The notes under the pieces were generated by a model, which was not told where the DNA came from, did no database searches, and saw only the letters and a program-made list of their open reading frames with translations. A DNA stretch of 64,000 nucleotides from Microbacterium wangchenii. Its GTDB lineage: Bacteria; Actinomycetota; Actinomycetes; Actinomycetales; Microbacteriaceae. Below, piece by piece: positions 41,352-49,174 of this stretch (position 1 is its first letter; every line of letters begins with the position of its first letter). Location of the stretch: positions 3,410,001-3,474,000 of the forward strand of contig NZ_CP038266.1 in NCBI RefSeq assembly GCF_004564355.1, in the 5' to 3' direction. The position numbers were made by a program, and so were the translations under genes.

Positions 41352-42265
41352 GCGGGGTGCGACTGGACGATCGCGTCGCGATCGTCACAGGGGCCGGCCG
41401 GAGCCTCGGCCGCGCCTACGCGCGCGCCCTGGCCGAGGCGGGCGCGGCAGTCGTGGTCAACGACGTGGATGCGGCCGCCGCCGACACCGTGGTGGCCGAG
41501 ATCACCGAGACCGGCGGCAGGGCCGTCGCCCAGGCGGGACCGGTGGGCCCCGCCTCGACCGCGCAGGCGCTGGTCGAGCGGGCGGTGACCGAGTTCGGCC
41601 GCCTGGACGTGCTGGTGGCCAATGCCGGCGTGCTGCGGGACCGCGTGCTGTGGAAGATGACCGACGACGACTTCGACGCCGTCGTCGACACGCACCTGCG
41701 CGGCTCGTTCACGTGCGGCCGGGCGGCCGCGCAGCACTTCCGGGACCGCGGCGAGGGCGGCCGGATCATCCTGGTCGGCTCTCCGGCGGGGCAGTTCGGC
41801 AGCTTCGGGCAGACCAACTACTCCGCGGTCAAGGCGGGGATCGTCGCCATGGCACGCACGTGGTCGCTGGAGCTGGCGCGCGCCGGCGTGACGGTCAACA
41901 CCATCGTGCCCACCGCCCTCTCCCCCATGACCGCGACCATCCCCGAGTACGCGCAGGCCTACCAGGACCACGTCGCCGGTCTGCCGATCCCCGAGCACCT
42001 GCGCCGCGAGCGGGCGCTGGGGTCGGTCGATGACGTCGCGCCGCTCGTGGTCTGGCTGGCCTCGGACCGCGCCGCGCACGTGACCGGGCAGGCGATCGGG
42101 ATCGGCGGCGACCGGCTCACGCTGTACGCGCACCCGGATGTCCTCGCCACGGACGACGCGCCGGGAGGATGGAGCGCCGAGGCCATCGACCGCGCCTGGT
42201 CCGAGCGGTTCGCCGCGAGAGCCCAGCTGTCGGGACCGCCGTCGCGCCGGGAGCAGCCGGCATGA
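41348..42265 (+). CDS. SDR oxidoreductase, 3-hydroxyacyl-CoA dehydrogenase-like
   Basis: A 305-residue SDR. It has TGAGRSLGRAYARALAEAGA at the N-terminus, the NAG motif, and a catalytic Ser, Tyr and Lys in GSPAGQFGSFGQTNYSAVKAG near residues 141-161. The length, and a C-terminal extension of about 60 residues, resemble the multifunctional-enzyme type 3-hydroxyacyl-CoA dehydrogenases. GTG 41348 overlaps the MaoC stop, and its stop overlaps the ligase start. It likely oxidises the hydroxyl made by MaoC. Confidence 0.88.
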   Translation: MSGVRLDDRVAIVTGAGRSLGRAYARALAEAGAAVVVNDVDAAAADTVVAEITETGGRAVAQAGPVGPASTAQALVERAVTEFGRLDVLVANAGVLRDRVLWKMTDDDFDAVVDTHLRGSFTCGRAAAQHFRDRGEGGRIILVGSPAGQFGSFGQTNYSAVKAGIVAMARTWSLELARAGVTVNTIVPTALSPMTATIPEYAQAYQDHVAGLPIPEHLRRERALGSVDDVAPLVVWLASDRAAHVTGQAIGIGGDRLTLYAHPDVLATDDAPGGWSAEAIDRAWSERFAARAQLSGPPSRREQPA

Positions 42266-43878
42266 GCGGCATCCACTACAGCGATCTGTGGCAGGGCATC
42301 GCGGCCGCCGATCCGGACCGGCCGGCGATCATCACCCGGCGCGGCACCATGACGTACGCCCGCTTCGCGGCGGAGGCCGGGGCGCTGGCCCGCCACCTGC
42401 GCGCGCACGGCGTCGGCGTGGGCGATGCCGCGGCCCTGCTGCTGTACAACCGGACGGAGTATCTGACCTTCTTCTGGGCGTGCCTGGCCATCGGCGCCGC
42501 CCCGGTCGCGATCAACTACCGCTATCGGGCCGGCGAAGTGCGGGCGCTCCTGGAGGACAGCCATGCCAAGGTGCTCATCGCGCCGACCGCTCTCGGAGGC
42601 CTCGCGCAGGACGCCGCGGCGGGCATCGACCCGCCGGTTGCACTCATCTCGGTCGACGACGGCGGACCGGCCCTTGCCGGCGCCGTCGCCTATGCCGACA
42701 TCGTCGCCGGCGGCGGCACGCTGCCGCCCGCGGCACCGCGGGGCGCGCACCTGCGCCTGTACACGGGTGGCACCACGGGCATGCCGAAGGCGGTCGTGTG
42801 GGAGATGGACACCCTGCTGGAGGCCCGTCGCCATTCGACGTGGGGCGTCATCGGCATCGAACCGCCGGCGGATCTGGCCGGCGCGGTGCGCGTTGCTATC
42901 GACCCCACCACGCCGCGCGTGGCGACCCTGCCACTGCCGCCCATGCTGCACGGCACCGCGCAGTCGATGTCGATGGGAACGCTCGCCCTCGGCGGCACGA
43001 TCGTGCTGCACGACGAGGCCCACCTGGACCTCGCGGCAGCGCTGCACTTGGTGCACGAGCACCGGGTCACGCGGCTCGTGGTCGCCGGAGACGCGGTCGC
43101 GCTGCCGTTCGTCGAGGCGGTCGAGGCGGAGGGGCGGGGCCTGCCCCACGTGGACTCGATCTTCAGCTCCGGGATGCGATTCAGCGATGCGGTCAAGCGG
43201 CGGCTCCACGCGCAAGGCGACATCATGATCGTCGACCTGCTGGCCTCCAGCGAGGGCGGCCCGTTCGCGTTCGGCACCACGCGTTCGGCCGACGACCTGC
43301 CCGCGCGCTTCATGCTCACCCCGGGCACGGTGCTGCTGAGCGAGGACAACACCGAGATCCCCCTCGAGCCGGGGGCACTGGGGATCCTGGCCTTCCGCGG
43401 CGTGCTCCCGCGCGGTTACCACGGCGACCCGGAGAAGACCGCCCGCGCATTCCCGACGATCGGGGAGCATCGGTACGTGGTGCCGGGCGACTGGGCCCGC
43501 GCCCGCGGCGACGGATCGATCGAGCTGCTCGGGCGCCTGAGCGCCGTGGTCAACACGGGTGGCGAGAAGGTGTTCCCCGCCGAGGTCGAGGAGCAGCTGC
43601 TGGCACATCCGAGTGTCGCCGACGCGGTCGTCTTCGGCCTGCCGCACGAGCGCTTCGGCGAGGTGGTCAGCGCCATGATCGTGCCGGTGGAGGACACCGA
43701 GATCGATCTGGACGCGCTGGTGTCGCATCTGGACGAGCATCTGGCGGGATATAAGAAGCCGCGCCACTTCTTCATCCGGGCATCACTGGAGCGCAGCCCC
43801 ACCGGGAAGGTGGAGCTCGCACGGGTCAAGGCAGACGCGTCCCGGGAGCGGGACGCATCCAGACAGGGGGCACGATGA
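42262..43878 (+). CDS. AMP-forming acyl-CoA synthetase
   Basis: A 538-residue member of the adenylate-forming family. The P-loop is LYTGGTTGMPKAVVWE near residue 166, A5-type motif LLASSEGG is in the middle, and the C-terminal region has GDWARARGDGSIELLGR (hinge Asp/Arg) and the PTGKVEL catalytic lysine near the end. It activates a carboxylic acid to its CoA thioester with ATP. It is coupled at both ends by ATGA overlaps. The acid is unknown; a short, branched or cyclic acid imported by the adjacent transporter is possible. Confidence 0.92.
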   Translation: MSGIHYSDLWQGIAAADPDRPAIITRRGTMTYARFAAEAGALARHLRAHGVGVGDAAALLLYNRTEYLTFFWACLAIGAAPVAINYRYRAGEVRALLEDSHAKVLIAPTALGGLAQDAAAGIDPPVALISVDDGGPALAGAVAYADIVAGGGTLPPAAPRGAHLRLYTGGTTGMPKAVVWEMDTLLEARRHSTWGVIGIEPPADLAGAVRVAIDPTTPRVATLPLPPMLHGTAQSMSMGTLALGGTIVLHDEAHLDLAAALHLVHEHRVTRLVVAGDAVALPFVEAVEAEGRGLPHVDSIFSSGMRFSDAVKRRLHAQGDIMIVDLLASSEGGPFAFGTTRSADDLPARFMLTPGTVLLSEDNTEIPLEPGALGILAFRGVLPRGYHGDPEKTARAFPTIGEHRYVVPGDWARARGDGSIELLGRLSAVVNTGGEKVFPAEVEEQLLAHPSVADAVVFGLPHERFGEVVSAMIVPVEDTEIDLDALVSHLDEHLAGYKKPRHFFIRASLERSPTGKVELARVKADASRERDASRQGAR

Positions 43879-44747
43879 CCATCGACCTGAGCACGATCAG
43901 CGCCATCGACATGCACGCCCACGTGCACGTCGACGGCAGCGGACGCACCGCGTCGCCGCCGCAGCTGTCGGCCGCGATGGCGGCCTACTTCGGCAGCAGC
44001 GAGCCGCCCCGCACCGTCGAGCAGACGGCGCAGTACTACCGCGAACGCGGGATGGCCGCCGTGGTGTTCACGATCGACGCCACCACGAACCTCGACCACG
44101 CGCCCAACAGCATCGACGACCTCGTCGCCGGGGCCCACCGCAACGGCGATGTGCTCATCCCGTTCGGCAGCGTCGACCCCCTGCAGGGCGAAGCGGCCGT
44201 GGAGGAGGCGCAGCGGCAGGTCGGCGAGCTCGGCGTGAGCGGCTTCAAGTTCCACCCGTCGGTGCAGGGTTTCGATCCCTCCGCGGAGGAGTTCGTCCCG
44301 CTGTGGTCGGCGATCGAACAGCTGCAGGTGCCGGTCCTCGTCCACACCGGACAGACCGGGGCGGGGGCCGGAACCCCGGGTGGCTGGGGATTCCGGCTCG
44401 CGCTGTCGAACCCCATGCTGCTGGACGACGTCGCCGCGCGGCATCCCGATCTCCAGATCATCATGGCCCACCCCAGCGTCCCGTGGCAGGACGAGGCGAT
44501 CTCCATCGCCACGCACAAGCTCAACACCTGGATCGACCTCTCCGGCTGGTCGCCCAAGTACTTCTCCCCCGCCCTCGTGCGGGCCGCACGCACCTACCTC
44601 ACGCACAAGATGCTCTTCGGCACGGATCTGCCCGCCCTCACCCCCGACCGCTGGCTGCGGGATTTCGACGGCCTGGAGTTTCCGGAGGAGGCGCGCGCGA
44701 TGATCCTGAAGGACAACGCCGCCCGCCTGCTGGGCCTGTCGTCGTGA
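43875..44747 (+). CDS. Amidohydrolase family protein (COG2159 type)
   Basis: A 290-residue TIM-barrel hydrolase or decarboxylase. It shows IDMHAHVHVDG at the N-terminus, GFKFHPSVQGFDP near residue 124, VLVHTGQTG near 157, IIMAHPSVPW near 197 and MLFGTDLPALTPDRWL near 244, all typical of the ACMSD/isoorotate decarboxylase-related branch. It might hydrolyse or decarboxylate a ring-opened or cyclic acid. It is embedded in the CoA operon between the ligase and the acyl-CoA dehydrogenase with four-base overlaps on both sides. Confidence 0.85.
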   Translation: MTIDLSTISAIDMHAHVHVDGSGRTASPPQLSAAMAAYFGSSEPPRTVEQTAQYYRERGMAAVVFTIDATTNLDHAPNSIDDLVAGAHRNGDVLIPFGSVDPLQGEAAVEEAQRQVGELGVSGFKFHPSVQGFDPSAEEFVPLWSAIEQLQVPVLVHTGQTGAGAGTPGGWGFRLALSNPMLLDDVAARHPDLQIIMAHPSVPWQDEAISIATHKLNTWIDLSGWSPKYFSPALVRAARTYLTHKMLFGTDLPALTPDRWLRDFDGLEFPEEARAMILKDNAARLLGLSS

Positions 44748-45922
44748 ACGCAGCCGCGCCCGTGGACCTGTTCGGCTTCGCCGAACGGCTCACCCCGGGA
44801 GAGCACGACAAGCTGCGGCAGCTGCGCGAACTGCTCGACGCCCGCGCCCGGCCGCACCTGGCGCAGTGGTGGGAGGACGCACACAGCCCGGCACACCTCC
44901 GCGCCGAACTGGCCGCGCTCCGCCTGGAGGACGACCCCGCGCTGCTGGGCGAGGACGGCCTGCCGCGTGCGGTGTACGTCGGGTTCCGCCACTTCGAGCT
45001 GGCGCGCTTCGACATGTCCATCGGCACCCTGTACGGGGGCCAGGTCGGCATGTTCCGCACGCTCGTGCGCAGTGGCGGGTCGGCGGAGCAGATCGCACGG
45101 TGGGACCCCCGCATCCCCTCGTTCGAGCTGACCGGATGCTTCGCGCTCACCGAACCCGGTCACGGCTCGGACGTCGCCGGGGGCATGGAGACGATCGCCA
45201 CACGCGACGGCGAGGGCTGGCGCATCAGCGGCCACAAGCGCTGGATCGGCAACGCCGCACTGTCGGAGGTCATGGTGGTCGTCGCCCGCGACGCCGCCGA
45301 CGGACGAGCCAAGGCCTTCCTCGTCCCGCGGGAAGCGCCCGGGGTGACCGTGAGCGACATCACCGGCAAGCTCGCGCTGCGGATGGTGCGCAACGGCGAC
45401 ATCCGGCTCCAGGACGTGCGGGTGCCCGAGACCGACCGGCTCGCCCGCATCGACTCGTTCGCCGACATCGCGGCGATCCTCGCCCAGCTGCGTTACGTCG
45501 TCGCCTGGAATGCGGCGGGCCTGCAGGCCGGCGCGTACGAGGCGGCCCTGGGCTACGCGATGCGGCGGACCCAGTTCGGCCGGCCGATCGCGGGATTCCA
45601 GCTCGTGCAGGAGAAGCTGGCGCGGATGCTGGGGAACGCCACCGCCACTCTCGCGATGGCGGTGCGGATGACCGAGCTGCGCGATGCCGGCCGAGCCGAG
45701 GAGGTCCATGCCGCCCTCACCAAGGGCTGGGTCGCCGACCGGGCTCGCGAGACGGTGGCCCTCGCCCGCGAGATCTGCGGCGCGGAGGGGATCCGCGTCG
45801 ACACCGACGTCGCCCGCTTCTTCGCCGACGCCGAGGCGCTGTACACCTTCGAGGGCACGCACGAGATGAACGCGCTGATCGTCGGGCGGGCCATCACCGG
45901 CCTCAGCGCATTCACGCGCTGA
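44744..45922 (+). CDS. Acyl-CoA dehydrogenase
   Basis: A 392-residue flavin-dependent acyl-CoA dehydrogenase. Characteristic segments are CFALTEPGHGSDVAGG near residue 135, GHKRWIGNAALSEVMVV near 165, AMRRTQFGRPIAGFQLVQEKLA near 273 and TFEGTHEMNALIVGRAITG near the C-terminus, including the catalytic Glu in FEGTHE. The pattern is close to glutaryl-CoA dehydrogenase-like enzymes. GTG 44744 overlaps the amidohydrolase stop. It supplies the unsaturated acyl-CoA for MaoC and closes the operon, 7 bp from the convergent IclR gene. Confidence 0.92.
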   Translation: MNAAAPVDLFGFAERLTPGEHDKLRQLRELLDARARPHLAQWWEDAHSPAHLRAELAALRLEDDPALLGEDGLPRAVYVGFRHFELARFDMSIGTLYGGQVGMFRTLVRSGGSAEQIARWDPRIPSFELTGCFALTEPGHGSDVAGGMETIATRDGEGWRISGHKRWIGNAALSEVMVVVARDAADGRAKAFLVPREAPGVTVSDITGKLALRMVRNGDIRLQDVRVPETDRLARIDSFADIAAILAQLRYVVAWNAAGLQAGAYEAALGYAMRRTQFGRPIAGFQLVQEKLARMLGNATATLAMAVRMTELRDAGRAEEVHAALTKGWVADRARETVALAREICGAEGIRVDTDVARFFADAEALYTFEGTHEMNALIVGRAITGLSAFTR

Positions 45923-45929
45923 CCCGCCG

Positions 45930-46721
45930 TCAGCTGTCGGGCCGGCCGTATCCGGCGGCGACGAGCGCGCGGCCGATGGAGGTCGCCGTCAGGCGCACGA
46001 GGTGGATCATGTTCTTGCCGTCCACGTCCTGTTCGGTCAGGGCCAGCGAGACGGCGGCCACGACCGATCCGTCCACGCCGTGGATGGGCGCTGCGACGCC
46101 GATGTGGACGTCGTCGATCTGCCGGTCGCTGACGGCGTAGCCGCTCCGCCGGATGTCGCCGAGGAGCCGATCCAGCAGCACCGGATCGGTGTACGTGCGA
46201 GGCGTGAAGGCCGGCAGCGGGCCGGCCAGGACCTGCGCGCGCACGTCGTCGGGCGCGTGCGAGAGCAGGACGAGGCCGATCGCGGTGGCATGCAGCGGGT
46301 AGCGGGCTCCGGCCAGCGGCCGACGCACCTGCCTGCGCGGGCTCTGCACCCGTTCGATCGAGACGAGCTCCAGGCCCTCCCGGATCGCGAGGTGGGATGC
46401 GTACCCCGTCGTCTCGTACAGGTCCAGGAGGTAGGGGCGGGCCAGGCGCAGCAGCCCCACCGAGCGGGGTGCCAGCGACGCGACCTCCCACAGCCGCAGC
46501 CCGATGTTGTACCGCCCGTCGCCGTCCCGCTCCAGCGCCCCCCATTCGGTGAGCCGGCCCACGATGCGGTGGCACGTGGCGATGGGCAGCCCCGTGCGCC
46601 GCGAGATGTCGGAGAGCGACTGCCGCACGCGTCCGCCCTGGAACGTGCCGAGGATGGCGAACGCCCGGTCGATGAGCGAACGCGCCCCGTCCGCTGTCGT
46701 ACTCTCGCGCGCCGTCGTCAC
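45930..46721 (-). CDS. IclR family transcriptional regulator
   Basis: A 263-residue IclR-type regulator with HTH at about residues 14-75 (SLIDRAFAILGTFQ, LSDISRRTGLPIATCHRIVG) and an effector domain with YPLHATAIGLVLLSH near 145 and VGVAAPIHGVDGSVVAAVS near 210. It is convergent with the acyl-CoA dehydrogenase gene. It could regulate that operon or a gene elsewhere; the shared motif at 35970 and 39665 is a possible target for either this protein or the one at 32210. Confidence 0.92.
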   Translation of the reverse strand: MTTARESTTADGARSLIDRAFAILGTFQGGRVRQSLSDISRRTGLPIATCHRIVGRLTEWGALERDGDGRYNIGLRLWEVASLAPRSVGLLRLARPYLLDLYETTGYASHLAIREGLELVSIERVQSPRRQVRRPLAGARYPLHATAIGLVLLSHAPDDVRAQVLAGPLPAFTPRTYTDPVLLDRLLGDIRRSGYAVSDRQIDDVHIGVAAPIHGVDGSVVAAVSLALTEQDVDGKNMIHLVRLTATSIGRALVAAGYGRPDS

Positions 46722-46762
46722 CCTGTCATTATCGACCGGATGCGCCCGCGCCCGTTGCCCGG

Positions 46763-46830
46763 ATCAGGCGAATCGCCGGAATCAGGACGGATTGGGCCCG
46801 GAGCATCCTGAATCGGGCGATTCTCCTGAT
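46763..46830. repeat. Dispersed hairpin repeat, family H, copy 2
   Basis: Two 27-nt arms flank a 14-nt loop. The left arm begins ATCAGGCGAATCGCC and the right arm ends GCGATTCTCCTGAT. It is homologous over its whole 68 bp to the copy at 27682-27749. Compared with that copy, arm position 9 has changed from G-C to A-T on both sides, preserving the pair. It lies between rocD (its 3' side) and the IclR start. Confidence 0.85.
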
Positions 46831-46846
46831 CTCGGGCGGGGGTGGG

Positions 46847-48064
46847 CTACGCGTCGAGGACGTACTTGAGCTGCTCGACGGCCCAGTCCAGCTCCGTCGC
46901 GCGGATGACCAGCGGCGGGGCGATGCGGATCGTCTGCCCGTGCGTGTCCTTGACCAGGACGCCGCGGGCCAGCAGCCGCTCGGCGACCTCCCGCCCGGTG
47001 CCGACGGCCGGATCGATGTCGATGCCGGCCCACAGCCCGGCCGCCCGGACGGCGGTGACGCCCGAGCCGACGAGTTCGGCCAGCCGCCCCTGGAGGTGGT
47101 CGCCGAGCGCTGTCGCGCGGGTCTGGAACTCCCCCGACGCGAGCATCTCGACCACGCGGAGCCCGACGGCCGCCGCCAGCGGGTTGCCGCCGAAGGTGGA
47201 GCCGTGCTCCCCGGGGCGGATGACCCCGAGCACGTCACGGTCGGCGACGACGGCCGACAGCGGCAGGATGCCGCCCCCCAGCGCCTTGCCCAGCAGGTAG
47301 ACGTCGGGCACGACGCCCTCACGGTCGCACGCGAAGGTCGTGCCGACGCGGCCGAGGCCGGACTGGATCTCGTCGGCGATGAACAGGACATTCTTCGCGG
47401 TGCAGATCTCGCGGACGGCGCGGAGGTAGCCCTCCGGCGGCACGATGATGCCCGCTTCGCCTTGGATGGGCTCGATCAGCACCGCGGCGGTGTTCTCGTC
47501 GATGGCCGCCTCGATCGCGGCGGCATCGCCGAACGGCACGCGGACGAACCCGGCGGCGAAGGGTCCGAAGTCGTCGCGGGCGGCCGCGTCGTCGCTGAAC
47601 CCCACGATCGTGGTGGTGCGGCCGTGGAAGTTGCCGTCGGCCACGACGACGGTGGCCGCATCCGCCGGGATCCCCTTGACCCGATACCCCCACGCGCGGG
47701 CCACCTTGATGCCGGTCTCGACGGCCTCGGCGCCGGTGTTCATGGGCAGCACGAGCTCTTTGCCGCACAGCTCGGCCAGCGCCGCGGCGAAGGGCCCCAG
47801 CCGGTCGTTGTGGTACGCGCGGCTGGTCAGGGTGAGCCGCTCGAGCTGCTCGCGGGCGGCGGCGAGGATCGCCGGATGCCCGTGACCGAAGTTCAGCGCG
47901 GAGTAGGCCGACAGCAGGTCGAGGTACCGCTTGCCCTCGACGTCGGTCACCCACGATCCCTCGCCGCGGGAGATGACCACCGGCAGGGGCGCGTAGTTGG
48001 ATGCGACGTGCTCGCGCTCGTCGTCGATGATGTGCACCGTCCCGGTGTCCAGCCGCAGGGTCAT
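46847..48064 (-). CDS. rocD: Ornithine aminotransferase
   Basis: A 405-residue class III aminotransferase that converts ornithine to glutamate semialdehyde. Visible are YLDLLSAYSALNFGHGHP at about residues 46-63, FHGRTTTIVGFS near 146, LFIADEIQSGLGR near 232 and the PLP lysine in LLGKALGGG near 265. The SAYSALNFGH segment is diagnostic for RocD. ATG 48064 overlaps the stop of the DDAH-like gene (ATGA). With that gene and putA it forms an arginine/ornithine to glutamate module. Confidence 0.93.
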   Translation of the reverse strand: MTLRLDTGTVHIIDDEREHVASNYAPLPVVISRGEGSWVTDVEGKRYLDLLSAYSALNFGHGHPAILAAAREQLERLTLTSRAYHNDRLGPFAAALAELCGKELVLPMNTGAEAVETGIKVARAWGYRVKGIPADAATVVVADGNFHGRTTTIVGFSDDAAARDDFGPFAAGFVRVPFGDAAAIEAAIDENTAAVLIEPIQGEAGIIVPPEGYLRAVREICTAKNVLFIADEIQSGLGRVGTTFACDREGVVPDVYLLGKALGGGILPLSAVVADRDVLGVIRPGEHGSTFGGNPLAAAVGLRVVEMLASGEFQTRATALGDHLQGRLAELVGSGVTAVRAAGLWAGIDIDPAVGTGREVAERLLARGVLVKDTHGQTIRIAPPLVIRATELDWAVEQLKYVLDA

Positions 48065-48939
48065 CGGACCGCTCCCCGCAGTTCGAGCGTGCAGCACTTG
48101 ATGCCGCCGCCGCCCAGCAGCAGCTCCGAGAGGTCGAGCATGACGGGGGTGTAGCCGCGCTCGCGCAGCTGTGCCTCGAAGCCGGCCGCGCGCGGGGAGA
48201 TGATGACGTTCCGGCCGTCGCTGGCGGAGTTCAGGCCGAACACCGCGCCGTCGGCATCCGACACCTGGATCGCGTCGGGGTAGCGCTCGCGCAGGATCGC
48301 CTGGCTGCGCCCGTCGAACGCGTTGGGCAGGTAGGCGATGTTGGCCCGCTCGGCTCCCCCGGGCCCCTCGACCGGGTCGAGGACGGCGATCGCGGTGTCG
48401 AGGTGGTAGAACCGGGGGTCGGTCAGGGTCAGGGAGACGACCTCGCGGCCGAACACCTCGCCGACCTCGCGGTGGCTGTCTCCGGTGGAGCGGAACCCGG
48501 TGCCGGCGAGGATCGTCTGGCCGACGAGGAGGAAGTCCCCCTCGCCCTCGTTCACTTCGGCCGGCTCGACGACGTCGAAGCCGTTCGCCGCGAACCACTC
48601 CATGAACGCCGGACCTTCGGGCACCCGCTCGGCGAAGCGGAACTTCGCGCCGTACGCGACTCCGTCGATGAGGAACCCGCCGTTGGCGGTGTAGACCATG
48701 TCGGGCAGGCCGTCGATGGGGTCGATGAGGTCGACGTCGTGACCCAGCGCGAGGTAGGTGTCGTACAGCGTCTGCCACTGCTGCAGAGCGCGGGCCGTGT
48801 CGGTGGGGCGGGAGGGTTCCATCCACGGGTTGATGCTGTAGCTGACCGTGAAGTGCTCGGGACGGCACATGAGGTAGCGGCGGTGCTGCTGGATGCGCTC
48901 GGTGCCGGTAGCGGGGGCGACGGATTCGTGCGTGGACAT
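48061..48939 (-). CDS. Dimethylarginine dimethylaminohydrolase / arginine deiminase-like enzyme
   Basis: A 292-residue guanidino-modifying enzyme. YLMCRPEHFTVSYSINPWM near the N-terminus, GLPDMVYTANGGFLIDG near 78, FYHLDTAIAVLDPVEGPG (catalytic His) near 185 and GGGGIKCCTLEL (catalytic Cys) near the C-terminus are visible. It hydrolyses a guanidino group, either methylarginine to citrulline or arginine to ornithine-type products. ATG 48939 has GAGGAG upstream. The coupled rocD gene favours a role in supplying ornithine. Confidence 0.87.
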   Translation of the reverse strand: MSTHESVAPATGTERIQQHRRYLMCRPEHFTVSYSINPWMEPSRPTDTARALQQWQTLYDTYLALGHDVDLIDPIDGLPDMVYTANGGFLIDGVAYGAKFRFAERVPEGPAFMEWFAANGFDVVEPAEVNEGEGDFLLVGQTILAGTGFRSTGDSHREVGEVFGREVVSLTLTDPRFYHLDTAIAVLDPVEGPGGAERANIAYLPNAFDGRSQAILRERYPDAIQVSDADGAVFGLNSASDGRNVIISPRAAGFEAQLRERGYTPVMLDLSELLLGGGGIKCCTLELRGAVR

Positions 48940-49071
48940 ACAGCTCCTCGGATGAGTGCGGCGGACGCTGTCCCCGGGCCCGGCGGAGCTCTGTGAAGCC
49001 GGCGATCCGGGCACGCCGCGACCATTGTGCCACGCGCCCACGCCCGGGGGCGAGCGGCCCGCGCCACCTTC

Positions 49072-49136
49072 GAAACACCACATCCCGTCCGAAACACCGC
49101 GCGTCGCCGGGTGTTTCGGACGGGATGTGGTGTCTC
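49072..49136. repeat. Long hairpin with 27-nt arms
   Basis: GAAACACCACATCCCGTCC... (49072-49098) is the inverse of 49110-49136 with one mismatch, around an 11-nt loop. Each arm also carries GAAACACC twice in direct order. It lies 38 bp beyond the putA stop and 132 bp upstream of the DDAH-like start on the same strand, so it could terminate putA transcription. The remaining bases of 48940-49174 show only the ribosome-binding site of the downstream gene. Confidence 0.85.
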
Positions 49137-49174
49137 ACCCGGCGGCGGGCGGGGCCGGCGGCGGGCGGGGCGGG

